Source: Bacteroidales bacterium
GTDB lineage: Bacteria > Bacteroidota > Bacteroidia > Bacteroidales > Paludibacteraceae
Assembly (NCBI GenBank): GCA_900767385.1
Contig: CAAFYY010000114.1
Location: 1-21,037, forward strand
Length of the DNA stretch: 21,037 bases
Direction of reading: 5' to 3'
Shown: positions 8,177-15,702 of the stretch, in pieces
Layout: every line of letters begins with the position of its first letter
How positions within the stretch are numbered: the first letter of the stretch is position 1
Notes under the pieces: model-generated
Database searches by the model: none
What the model was told of the DNA's origin: nothing
The model's input: only the letters and a program-made list of their open reading frames with translations
Translations under genes and position numbers: made by a program

Positions 8177-9697
8177 ATGCTCCTCACCCCTTCCGATATC
8201 CTCACGCTACAGAAAGCAGGCATCACAACCACCAAAGCCGAACAACAGATTCAACAACTGCGCCACGGACTCCCCATGCTGAAGGTGGAGGCCGCAGCCA
8301 CCGTTCCCAGTCATATCCTCCGTCTCAGCACCCAGGAACAAGACGAGATGATAGCGCTGTTCGACCGCACACTGATGGAGGGACAGCTACAAGTCGCAAA
8401 GTTCGTGCCAGCCTCAGGAGCCGCCAGCCGTATGTTCAAAGCATTGCTGGCTTGGGTGGACAACGACAACCTTAACGATAACGATAACGGGAACGGGAAC
8501 CTGCCAGACGAGGTGGACCGCGTAGTCAGCAATATCCAGAGATTTGCTTTCTACGACGCATTGAATGCCCTTTGCCGCAAAGAGACGGGCGAGGACATAG
8601 ACGCTCTGAAGGCCCATCACCGCGAACGCGACATCCTCCGACTCATGCTCCTTCCCGAGGGTCTCAACCTCTCCAATCAGCCGAAAGGGGTGCTCCCATT
8701 CCATAGTTATGAAGAGGGAACACGAACACCAGTGGCAGAGCATATCGTGGAGGCGTTGGCCTACGCAGCCGCCGAGGGGAAGAAGCCTCAGCTCCACTTC
8801 ACCATCTCACCAGAGCACGAGGAACTCTTCGTGCAAGCCATCCGCGAAGCTAAAGACCACAACCGCGTGGAGATTTCCCATTCGTTTCAAAAGGCAAGCA
8901 CCAACACGCTGGCTCTCGATGCCGAGGGCAACCTCTTCCGCACCGAGCAAGGCGAGTTGCTGCTCCGTCCAGGCGGCCACGGTGCTTTGATAGAGAACCT
9001 CTCCGAACTCGACGCCGACATCGTGTTCGTCAAGAATATCGACAACGTGGTGCCAGACCATCTGAAGGAGCCTACGATACACTACAAGAAAGTGCTGGGC
9101 GGACTGCTCGTCAGCCTCCGTCAGCGTTGTTTCCAATGGCTCGCCAAAGTGGAGCAGGAAGCACTCTCCGAGCCGCTGCTGCAAGAGGCAGAGCAGTTTG
9201 TTCGTCACGACCTCCACATCGGCTTCACCACCGCCTCTACCCTTTCCGAGCGAAAAGCCTTTCTGCAAACGATTCTCAACCGCCCGATCCGCGTCTGCGG
9301 CATGGTGAAGAACGAAGGCGAACCGGGTGGCGGTCCGTTCCTCGTGAAGAACGACGACGGCACGACATCGCTGCAGATCCTCGAGAGCGTACAGATTGCC
9401 GACAAGAGTCTGATGACCACAGCCACCCATTTCAACCCCGTCGACCTCGTCTGCTCCATCACCGATGCCCAAGGACGACATTACCACCTGCCCGATTTTG
9501 TAGACAAGAACGCTGGCTTTATCTCCGAGAAATCGCAAGGGGGCAAGACGCTCCGTGCTCTCGAACTGCCAGGCCTCTGGAACGCCGCCATGAGTCGCTG
9601 GAACACCGTGATGGTGGAGGTGCCTACGGAGACCTTCGCCCCCGTCAAGACCCTCTCCGACCTTCTTAGACCTCAACATCAACCTCAAGATATCTAA
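8177..9697 (+). CDS. DUF4301 family protein
   Basis: This 506-residue cytoplasmic protein matches the DUF4301 family known from Bacteroidota; no biochemical function is established. Recognisable blocks are KFVPASGAASRMFKALL (about residues 75-91), KGVLPFHSYEEGTRTPVAEH (about residue 173), LHFTISPEHEELF, and LLRPGGHGALIENLSELDAD (about residue 263) followed by FVKNIDNVVPD. The SGAASRMFK segment and the RPGGHGAL block recall nucleotidyltransferase-like sugar-phosphate enzymes, but this is only a suggestion. An in-frame hexanucleotide repeat encodes alternating Asp/Gly-Asn around residue 100. The gene starts 24 bases after rnpB and ends 6 bases before mnmE, so it may share transcripts with both. 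Confidence 0.88.
   Translation: MLLTPSDILTLQKAGITTTKAEQQIQQLRHGLPMLKVEAAATVPSHILRLSTQEQDEMIALFDRTLMEGQLQVAKFVPASGAASRMFKALLAWVDNDNLNDNDNGNGNLPDEVDRVVSNIQRFAFYDALNALCRKETGEDIDALKAHHRERDILRLMLLPEGLNLSNQPKGVLPFHSYEEGTRTPVAEHIVEALAYAAAEGKKPQLHFTISPEHEELFVQAIREAKDHNRVEISHSFQKASTNTLALDAEGNLFRTEQGELLLRPGGHGALIENLSELDADIVFVKNIDNVVPDHLKEPTIHYKKVLGGLLVSLRQRCFQWLAKVEQEALSEPLLQEAEQFVRHDLHIGFTTASTLSERKAFLQTILNRPIRVCGMVKNEGEPGGGPFLVKNDDGTTSLQILESVQIADKSLMTTATHFNPVDLVCSITDAQGRHYHLPDFVDKNAGFISEKSQGGKTLRALELPGLWNAAMSRWNTVMVEVPTETFAPVKTLSDLLRPQHQPQDI
8462..8500 (+). repeat. In-frame AACGAT/AACGGG hexanucleotide repeat
   Basis: Within the DUF4301 gene, AACGAY and AACGGG hexamers encode a low-complexity stretch of Asn alternating with Asp or Gly. 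The reading frame is kept because the unit is six bases. Such tracts can change length between strains. Confidence 0.65.
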
Positions 9698-9703
9698 CCC
9701 ACT

Positions 9704-11071
9704 ATGGCAATCTGCGCAATAGCCACCGCACCAGGACGTGGCGGTATCGCTGTCATCCGTGTGAGCGGCGACAACACGTTTCCTCTCGTTGAGAAACTGC
9801 TTGAAAAACCGCTGCCACAGCAGCCCCGTCTCGCCACCTACCGTCAACTCCGCAACCTACAAGGTGAACTCCTCGACGATGTGGTGATAACGACCTTCCG
9901 TGCCCCTCATTCCTTCACGGGCGACGACACGGTGGAGATAGCATGCCACGGCTCTACGTTCATTCAGCAGGAGATTCTCAAGGCACTCCGCGAGGCTGGC
10001 TGCGAGATGGCAGGTCCGGGCGAGTTCACCCAACGTGCCTTCCTCAACGGACGTCTCGACCTCAGTCAGGCCGAGGCCGTTGCCGACCTCATCAATGCCG
10101 AGAGTCGGGCTATGCACCGTGTGGCCATGAGTCAGATGCGAGGCGGAGTGAGTGAGAAACTGGCTCAGATGCGCGACAAACTCTTGGAACTGACCTCGCT
10201 CTTGGAACTCGAACTCGATTTCGGCGACCACGAGGAGTTGGAGTTTGCCGACCGCTCGGAACTCTCGCAGATCACCGCCGACCTCCTCCGTCATATCGAA
10301 AGACTCAAAGACAGTTTCAACGCCGGCAATGCCATCAAAAACGGCATCCCTGTGGCTATCGTGGGCGCTCCAAATGTGGGCAAGTCGAGCATGCTCAATG
10401 CCCTCCTTGGCGAGGAACGTGCCATTGTGACAGACATTCCAGGCACCACACGCGACATCATTGAAGACACCATGCAGCTGGGGGGCTACACCTTCCGTTT
10501 CATCGACACAGCAGGCATCCGCTCTACCACCGACACGATAGAACAGATAGGCATTGAGCGCAGTTTCCAGCAGATGGAGAAGGCCGCCATCGTACTCTAC
10601 CTCACCGACAAAGAGCCCGACGCCGAGGTCTTGAGCAAGATTCTCAGTCAGTCGGAGGAGAAATACCTCGTGGGCGTAAACACCAAGTCGGACCTCAACC
10701 ATGCCGTTGCCACAGCAGAGGCGTGGAAGACTTTAGGCTTTGAGGTCAACGAATGGAACAGCCTCGTTGTCACCTCGTCGAAGACAGACACCGGCCTTGA
10801 CGCCCTGAAGCAGCAACTCTGCACCATAGCGGAGAAGTTCACAGCCTCGGAGACCGACGTCGTCATCACCAATGCCCGTCACCACGAAGCACTCAGTCGT
10901 GCCCACGAGAGTCTCCTACGCGTAGCCGACGCCCTCCAGATGGGCATCAGCGGCGACCTCATCGCCCAAGACCTCCGCGAGACTCTCCACCACCTCGGAC
11001 TCATCACCGGACAAATCACCACCACCGAGGTGCTCCACAACATCTTCAGCAAATTCTGCATCGGAAAATAG
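9704..11071 (+). CDS. mnmE: tRNA uridine-5-carboxymethylaminomethyl GTPase
   Basis: MnmE, with MnmG, modifies the wobble uridine (C5) of certain tRNAs in the cytosol. The 455-residue protein is full length: an N-terminal tetrahydrofolate-binding domain begins ICAIATAPGRGGIAVIRVSG, a helical domain follows, and the G domain is inserted at about residues 215-375. G1 is GAPNVGKS (221-228), G2 is PGTTRD (246-251), G3 is DTAG (268-271), and the C-terminal FCIGK carries the family cysteine, C452. The G4 motif reads TKSD (327-330) rather than the usual NKxD. It starts 6 bases after the DUF4301 stop and is followed by an intrinsic terminator. The coding end is intact although a mobile element lies just beyond. 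Confidence 0.95.
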   Translation: MAICAIATAPGRGGIAVIRVSGDNTFPLVEKLLEKPLPQQPRLATYRQLRNLQGELLDDVVITTFRAPHSFTGDDTVEIACHGSTFIQQEILKALREAGCEMAGPGEFTQRAFLNGRLDLSQAEAVADLINAESRAMHRVAMSQMRGGVSEKLAQMRDKLLELTSLLELELDFGDHEELEFADRSELSQITADLLRHIERLKDSFNAGNAIKNGIPVAIVGAPNVGKSSMLNALLGEERAIVTDIPGTTRDIIEDTMQLGGYTFRFIDTAGIRSTTDTIEQIGIERSFQQMEKAAIVLYLTDKEPDAEVLSKILSQSEEKYLVGVNTKSDLNHAVATAEAWKTLGFEVNEWNSLVVTSSKTDTGLDALKQQLCTIAEKFTASETDVVITNARHHEALSRAHESLLRVADALQMGISGDLIAQDLRETLHHLGLITGQITTTEVLHNIFSKFCIGK

Positions 11072-11093
11072 AGCTACTAAAATTACTTTGAAC

Positions 11094-11113
11094 AACTACG
11101 AATAACTACGAAT
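11094..11113. repeat. Tandem 10-bp repeat AACTACGAAT x2
   Basis: Two exact copies (11094-11103 and 11104-11113) lie between the mnmE stop and its terminator hairpin. A looser relative, AACTACAAGT, occurs just before the two-TM gene at about 14462. It might belong to the attachment region of the element, but the other end is outside the window so this cannot be confirmed. Confidence 0.5.
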
Positions 11114-11145
11114 AAGTCCCTCATTTTGAGGGACTTTTATTTTTT
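11114..11145 (+). terminator. Intrinsic terminator of mnmE
   Basis: AAGTCCCTC (11114-11122) pairs perfectly with GAGGGACTT (11128-11136) around a five-base loop, followed by a T-rich tract to 11145. It closes the DUF4301-mnmE transcription unit. Confidence 0.85.
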
Positions 11146-11194
11146 AACACTTCGGAGTCGTTTTTTGTTACTTTGAATTATTCTAGTTAAATTT

Positions 11195-11217
11195 GCATCG
11201 TATTTCTACCGCGATGC
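11195..11217. repeat. Inverted repeat GCATCG/CGATGC
   Basis: GCATCG (11195-11200) and CGATGC (11212-11217) are separated by 11 bases in the gene-free DNA before the multi-HTH gene. It is a short match, and a possible recombinase or regulator site at the element edge. Confidence 0.35.
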
Positions 11218-11247
11218 GTCACAAATTTCACCTCGTCACTCCCTTTT

Positions 11248-11347
11248 GACATTGAAGGCACAACCGTGGGACACCATGGGACAAAGCCAAAATGACATTG
11301 AGGGTACAAGTTGGGACACTGTGGGACGTGGTGGGACACTATGGGAC
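11248..11347. repeat. 10-bp-phased TGGGAC repeats (iteron-like)
   Basis: GGGAC occurs at 11268, 11278, 11313, 11323, 11333 and 11343. Within each of the two groups the spacing is exactly 10 bases, giving TGGGACnnnn units, two in the first group and four in the second. Each group is preceded by a similar TGACATTGA(A/G)GG leader (11248 and 11293). The remaining DNA between mnmE and 11388 holds a TTACTTTG box at 11168-11175 that could be a -7 element, in which case the repeats would lie in a leader RNA. The array sits 41 bases before the multi-HTH gene. Confidence 0.75.
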
Positions 11348-11387
11348 GCTTTAGGCGGATTAAATTCACGAATCATTGTAATATCAC

Positions 11388-13046
11388 ATGGAGATTCAGA
11401 AACGATGCAAGTACTGCGGATGTTCCTTTATTGCGCACAAGATGACCACAATCTATTGCTCACCTTCGTGCAATAATAAGGACTATAAGCAAAAGATCAG
11501 AGCAAAACAGATTGCGGACTATCAGGCACAGAATCCTGATACGATTCCAGCTGTTCCCAAATCACCACTTAACGATAAGCAGTTTCTCTCACCCAGAGAA
11601 GCGGCTAAAGTACTTGGTGTAGGTAAGTCAACCGTTTATCGTGAGCTTGCTGCAGGTCTGATTAAGGCTGTGCAGTTGAAGGGCAAAACCCTTATTAGAA
11701 GAAAGGACATTGAGAACATTTTCGATAATGCTCCCGAATATCAATCTCATTCTCTCGAACCTCAGACAAAGAAGAAGAGAGAATACTATACCATGAGACA
11801 AATCGAAGAGAAGTTCAAATGTTCAAAGAAAGCAATCCGTACCAGGATTGAGAAATTTCACATACCAAAGATATATCAAGGCAGGAATACCTACTTTGAC
11901 AAAGCTCTTGTGGACATCCATTTCGCAGAGCTAATAGCAGAGTTTGACAGAAGAGACTATTACACAATAGAGCAGCTGGAGGAGAAATTCCAGATGAGCC
12001 ATCAGGCGGTTCTTTCTTTCGTCCAAAGAAATAAGATTCCTCGAATAACCCAGGGAAGAAGTGTCTTCTATTCCAAGGTTCATGTAGATACCTTCAAGGG
12101 CGAACGAGAAAAGATCGATCCAAACTACTATACCTATAATGATATTATGGAGAAGTATGGCTTCAGCAAAGATCAAGTCAGTTACTACATCCATAACTAC
12201 GACATACCGAACCACAAGCATGGTCGTTTCACTCTGGTTGAGCGGAAAGCCTTTGACCGCATAATCAAAGAACGCATGGAAACCAGTTCTCTCGCCAAAG
12301 AGAAAGAGCAGAGAGATAAGCAGCCTAAGACATCGGTCGTTCCTGAAGGCTATATCTCCGTGGCTCAGATTGCAGAGAAGTATGGCGTTTCCCAAAAGCA
12401 TGTGACCGCGAAGACCAGAGAAGGCAAAGCTCCAAAGCTCGTGATAAAGCATTTCAACTACTACAACGAGGAAGCTATTGACTCTCTCTTTAACCGAGAC
12501 CCTGAGAAGTTCGATGTTCCAGCGGACTACATCACAGCTGAACAGGTAGCCAAGAGATTCAAGGTAACGGTTCACTATGTTCACAACAGGACACGTACTG
12601 CCAACACTCCAAAGATAACTGTCAAGCATGTCAACTTCTATGAACTCGCTGCCATAGAAGCATTGTTCGGCAAGAACGAAGCAAGCCCAGAACTGCAAGG
12701 CGATGAAACGGCAGAATGGCTGACTGGCGAACAGGTTGACCAGATGCTGAACTCTACAGTAGTTGCAAGACGAACCTTCGTCTCACGTCACAAGATACCG
12801 AACAAGAAGGAGTACGGAATAACCTACTATCTGCGCTCAGCCATCGAGGAAGCCATGAACCCACTTGCCAAGTACGGTGACAAATACTACACCGTAGAGC
12901 AGATAATGGAGCGATTTGACCTTCCAAGAGACAAGGTATATGGCATAATGCGATACAGCGATGTAAGAAGAGAGCATGTAGGCAGCTACACACTTTTCCT
13001 CAAAGAAGATGTCCTCAAAGTCATGTACGAGAGGTTGAACAAATGA
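11388..13046 (+). CDS. Multi-HTH DNA-binding protein with eight tandem excisionase-like modules
   Basis: This 552-residue protein starts with a putative zinc ribbon (C7, C10, C24, C28) and then carries eight successive winged-HTH modules of the excisionase/MerR type, starting near residues 65, 132, 190, 246, 321, 380, 443 and 499. Each module has the pattern aromatic-hydrophobic-T-x(2)-Q/D-I/V, then E/K-K/R-F/Y and a wing like IPK-x(2-3)-GR-x-x-Y. Examples are YYTMRQIEEKF, YYTIEQLEEKF and YITAEQVAKRF. A zinc ribbon plus one HTH next to an integrase is a familiar Bacteroidota arrangement, where the HTH protein is thought to regulate or direct recombination; eight modules is much larger. The 10-bp-spaced TGGGAC repeats lie just upstream and the integrase just downstream. 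Role in excision or regulation is an inference. Confidence 0.85.
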   Translation: MEIQKRCKYCGCSFIAHKMTTIYCSPSCNNKDYKQKIRAKQIADYQAQNPDTIPAVPKSPLNDKQFLSPREAAKVLGVGKSTVYRELAAGLIKAVQLKGKTLIRRKDIENIFDNAPEYQSHSLEPQTKKKREYYTMRQIEEKFKCSKKAIRTRIEKFHIPKIYQGRNTYFDKALVDIHFAELIAEFDRRDYYTIEQLEEKFQMSHQAVLSFVQRNKIPRITQGRSVFYSKVHVDTFKGEREKIDPNYYTYNDIMEKYGFSKDQVSYYIHNYDIPNHKHGRFTLVERKAFDRIIKERMETSSLAKEKEQRDKQPKTSVVPEGYISVAQIAEKYGVSQKHVTAKTREGKAPKLVIKHFNYYNEEAIDSLFNRDPEKFDVPADYITAEQVAKRFKVTVHYVHNRTRTANTPKITVKHVNFYELAAIEALFGKNEASPELQGDETAEWLTGEQVDQMLNSTVVARRTFVSRHKIPNKKEYGITYYLRSAIEEAMNPLAKYGDKYYTVEQIMERFDLPRDKVYGIMRYSDVRREHVGSYTLFLKEDVLKVMYERLNK

Positions 13047-13128
13047 TATTCGGACTTATTCTGACTTACTTCCCAATTACTCTGTATTACACTAGTTCAG
13101 CATTGGATAAGTCAGTTCCTTTGCACCA
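13047..13128 (+). promoter_or_regulatory. Promoter module A, copy 1 (before the integrase)
   Basis: This 82-base element is repeated at 15175-15256 without gaps and with 9 mismatches. It begins with two 10-bp tandem units, GACTTATTCT and GACTTACTTC (13053-13072), and contains the inverted copy ATAAGTC at 13107-13113. TTCCTTTG at 13116-13123 is a near match to the TAnnTTTG -7 box. The integrase start codon lies 33 bases beyond it. The repeated sites suggest binding of a dimeric or multi-HTH regulator. Confidence 0.75.
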
Positions 13129-13160
13129 AAACTTCAAATAATTCAAAAATACTCAACATC

Positions 13161-14330
13161 ATGCAGATTTGTAAAACAGTTACACTTAGGACACGCAAAT
13201 GCAAGAAGGGTATGCTGTCCTACTACTTGGATTATTATCCATGTTATCGTGACCGAGAGACCATGGAGACAATCCGTCACGAGTCACTTGGCATCTATGT
13301 GTATGAGAAGCCGAAGACCAAGCAAGAGATAGCCTTCAACAAGACGATGAAGGAGAAAGCAGAGGCAATACGTTGCCGTCGCTATGAAGTCGTTATCAAT
13401 GAACGCTATGACTTGTTTGACAGGGTTCTTCTCAAACAAGACTTCCTTGCCTACTATGAGAAGGAGGCTCAAAAGCATAACCAGAAATGGATGTTCGTAT
13501 ATGCGCACTTCAAAGATTATGTGAAGGGCAAATGTCTTTTCGAGGAAGTTGACGTAGCTCTTTGCCGTGGATTTGGCGAATACCTTCAAAACGATGCGAA
13601 GAGCAAGCAGACAGGCAAGAAACTTGCCCAGAACTCAATCGCCGGTTATTGGTCAACATTCAGAGGATTCCTTAAAGTTGCCTTGAAGAGCAAGAAGATC
13701 AACGAGAATATCAATGACTATCTCGATCGCATTGATACAGAAGATACTTATAAGGAGAGTCTGACCCTTGAAGAGATTTACACTCTCTATAATACGGAAT
13801 GTGAGGAGCCAGTTCTTAAACGTGGTGCTCTCTTCTCTTGTTTGACGGGTCTTCGCTACAGTGATGTAGAGGCTATGACTTGGGATAAGGTACAGACTTA
13901 CGCTGATGGAGGCAAGTATCTTGATTTCTTATGTGTGAAGACAGGCAAGCGTTGCATCGTACCTATCAACAAAGATGTTCTGAAGCTGATGGGAAGAAAA
14001 GGCAAAGGTGTAGTATTCGAAGGGTTGAAATATACTATGACACAGCAACCAATGAAGAATTGGCTGAAAGATGCAGGAATTACCAAGCATATTACTTTCC
14101 ATAGTTTCCGTCATACCTATGCAACACTCCAGGTTGAACTTGGCACAGACATCTATACTGTTCAAAGTCTGCTCGGTCATGCCAATGTAACCACAACTGA
14201 GATTTATGCTCGTCATGCCGAAGCCAAGAATAGAGAGGCAGCAGCAAAGATTTCTCTCAAAGTCTTGGAAAAGGGTTCAACAGAGAAGCCCAAAAGAGGA
14301 CGCAAGAAGTCTAAGGGCAATGAAGAATAA
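13161..14330 (+). CDS. Tyrosine recombinase (integrase) of the element
   Basis: This 389-residue site-specific recombinase should integrate and excise the element. All catalytic residues are present: R232 in TGLRYSD, K260 in VKTGK, H314 and R317 in HSFRHTY, H340 in LLGHANV and the nucleophile Y349 in TEIYA. The N-terminal ~90 residues form an arm-type DNA-binding domain and residues ~90-190 the SAM-like core-binding domain, as in Bacteroidota integrases. The tail is strongly basic (KRGRKKSK). It lies 114 bases after the multi-HTH gene, with its own promoter module A in the gap. The start at 13161 is the first ATG after that promoter. Confidence 0.93.
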   Translation: MQICKTVTLRTRKCKKGMLSYYLDYYPCYRDRETMETIRHESLGIYVYEKPKTKQEIAFNKTMKEKAEAIRCRRYEVVINERYDLFDRVLLKQDFLAYYEKEAQKHNQKWMFVYAHFKDYVKGKCLFEEVDVALCRGFGEYLQNDAKSKQTGKKLAQNSIAGYWSTFRGFLKVALKSKKINENINDYLDRIDTEDTYKESLTLEEIYTLYNTECEEPVLKRGALFSCLTGLRYSDVEAMTWDKVQTYADGGKYLDFLCVKTGKRCIVPINKDVLKLMGRKGKGVVFEGLKYTMTQQPMKNWLKDAGITKHITFHSFRHTYATLQVELGTDIYTVQSLLGHANVTTTEIYARHAEAKNREAAAKISLKVLEKGSTEKPKRGRKKSKGNEE

Positions 14331-14372
14331 GTTCGGATGTTATCCTCAAATATCATAGATACCTGAATCCTT

Positions 14373-14443
14373 AGTATTCAAAGAAGTAACTTTTCCTACA
14401 TAGTCGCTTATTCAGAGTTGTTCGAGTAATCTCCCTAACTTTG
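14373..14443 (+). promoter_or_regulatory. Promoter module B, copy 1
   Basis: The 32-base block 14373-14404 (AGTATTCAA then GTAACTTTTCC and TACATAGT) recurs at 16694-16726. It is followed by a CTTATTCAG half-site and by TAACTTTG (14436-14443), a perfect TAnnTTTG -7 box. The two-TM gene starts 32 bases after the box. A -33 TTG is not at ideal spacing. Confidence 0.65.
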
Positions 14444-14475
14444 CGGTCGTAAATTACAAATAACTACAAGTAATT

Positions 14476-15156
14476 ATGACAATCACAAAGTTCAGGGAGA
14501 TTTCTTTTGTGATAATAATCACGAGTCTCGCCACAATATTGCTGACCATTCCCCTACTCTGCATCTACACCACTATCAGGAAAGGTGCAGACGTATCTTC
14601 GATTCTCGTAACGCTTGGAATCATTGAGATAATCCTCACTTCCCTGCTCTTACTCCTTATACTGATAAACAGGAATGCCCATCAGAAGCAATTGGCAGAA
14701 GAAAAGTCTGTACCTACTTCTGTCCCTGCCGTTCATGAATATCTTGAAACAAGAAAGCAGCATCAAGAAAACGAAAGCCAGCTCACAGTCGCAAAGTATG
14801 CTGTTGTCAAGGACTATGTACAAGCAGTCCTCTCACCTTACATGAAAGAGGACGATGTCATTACTGTCTGCAATAATATCCATGCCTGGATTTATGATGA
14901 TCAGACGAAACTCAAAGCTGTCAGCACTGATGGCAGACTCACCTCAATAGACTTACGACACTTCGCATGGAACATCGGTGAGCGGTTCGGATGGAGCGGT
15001 GAAAAGAGAGCCATCTTCATAAAGATTGTCTTTCCAATAGAGATGAAAGACACCGAGGTAGATACCATTCGCCGGAACCTAAGGCAGGTCAGAACCTGTA
15101 TCATTGATTTGGATATTCCACAAAAGGGTGACTATAAATTCTCGTTTGAATCCTGA
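14476..15156 (+). CDS. Two-TM protein with conserved-looking cytoplasmic domain, function unknown
   Basis: This 226-residue protein has two hydrophobic helices, about residues 9-31 and 41-64, then a soluble domain of ~160 residues predicted to face the cytoplasm. The C-terminal half has a compact, probably conserved core: DLRHFAWNIGERFGWSGEKR, then FIKIVFP and IRRNLRQ, ending CIIDLDIPQKGDYKF. I do not recognise a named family with confidence; similar tails occur to my recollection in mobile-element proteins of Bacteroidota. It lies between the integrase and the first small HTH gene and has its own promoter module B, so it is probably expressed with the other early genes of the element. A role in entry exclusion or in sensing is possible but unproven. 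Confidence 0.7.
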   Translation: MTITKFREISFVIIITSLATILLTIPLLCIYTTIRKGADVSSILVTLGIIEIILTSLLLLLILINRNAHQKQLAEEKSVPTSVPAVHEYLETRKQHQENESQLTVAKYAVVKDYVQAVLSPYMKEDDVITVCNNIHAWIYDDQTKLKAVSTDGRLTSIDLRHFAWNIGERFGWSGEKRAIFIKIVFPIEMKDTEVDTIRRNLRQVRTCIIDLDIPQKGDYKFSFES

Positions 15157-15174
15157 AGAACCCATTCTGAAACT

Positions 15175-15256
15175 TATTCCGACTTATTCTGACTTACTTC
15201 GTAATTACTCTGTATTACAAAAGTTCGCCGTTAGATAAGTCAGTTCCTTTGCACCA
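15175..15256 (+). promoter_or_regulatory. Promoter module A, copy 2
   Basis: This is the second copy of the element found at 13047-13128. Here three 10-bp units stand in tandem from 15171: AACTTATTCC, GACTTATTCT and GACTTACTTC. The inverted ATAAGTC is at 15235-15241 and the -7-like TTCCTTTG at 15244-15251. The HTH gene starts 17 bases after the module, so its leader is very short. Confidence 0.75.
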
Positions 15257-15272
15257 GCAATTTAAAACAAAT

Positions 15273-15662
15273 ATGAATATGGACGCAAAGAAAATCAATT
15301 TCAACGATCTGCCAGAAGTTGTTGGCATGATGTTCTCTAAAATCGAACACATGGAAGAGATATTAGTTGGTGTACGAGAGGAACTTGACAAAACCTTGGC
15401 AAAATGCGCGGAAGATCATACTCCGATGACGTTTAAGGAAGCATGTGAGTTCCTGCTAATGAAACCGAACACCTTGTACTATCATGTAGAAAATGGAAAC
15501 ATCCCTGGCATACGTCAAGGAAGGCATTATATTTTCTACAAAGATGAGCTCATTAAGTGGCAGGAAGAAGGTCGCATCAAGCTTCGCTACACTCCGACAC
15601 CAGAGGAACTGAATGAAGCTATTTTGAAAAGCCATAAACGAAAGCCGAACAGAAAGAATTGA
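15273..15662 (+). CDS. Small HTH (excisionase-like) protein, coiled coil plus one HTH, copy 1
   Basis: This protein of 129 residues has an N-terminal amphipathic helix (about residues 15-45) likely to form a coiled coil. It is followed by one HTH_17/excisionase-like module, MTFKEACEFLLMKPNTLYYH, with the wing IPGIRQGRHYIFY, and a basic C-terminus. The longer frame begins with TTG inside the promoter, so the ATG at 15273 (or 15279) is taken as the start. The same architecture recurs in the gene at 16830. Single-HTH proteins of this kind act as recombination directionality factors or transcription activators in Bacteroidota elements; which applies here is not known. Its promoter is shared in sequence with that of the integrase. 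Confidence 0.85.
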   Translation: MNMDAKKINFNDLPEVVGMMFSKIEHMEEILVGVREELDKTLAKCAEDHTPMTFKEACEFLLMKPNTLYYHVENGNIPGIRQGRHYIFYKDELIKWQEEGRIKLRYTPTPEELNEAILKSHKRKPNRKN

Positions 15663-15702
15663 GTTTGAAAGCGGCATTATACGCTATTTTCAAGAAAAAA
15701 AT

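Noticed and set aside
7820..8235. Two minus-strand ORFs of 95 and 135 codons
   Set aside because: They lie across the RNase P RNA gene, whose conserved cores explain the sequence.
8807..9847. 346-codon minus-strand ORF
   Set aside because: It is antisense to the DUF4301 gene and the start of mnmE and shows no recognisable domain; high-GC genes in this codon style often leave the opposite strand open.
11187..11369. 60-codon minus-strand ORF rich in Cys-Pro and Val-Pro repeats
   Set aside because: It is the translation of the 10-bp TGGGAC repeats and not a likely protein.
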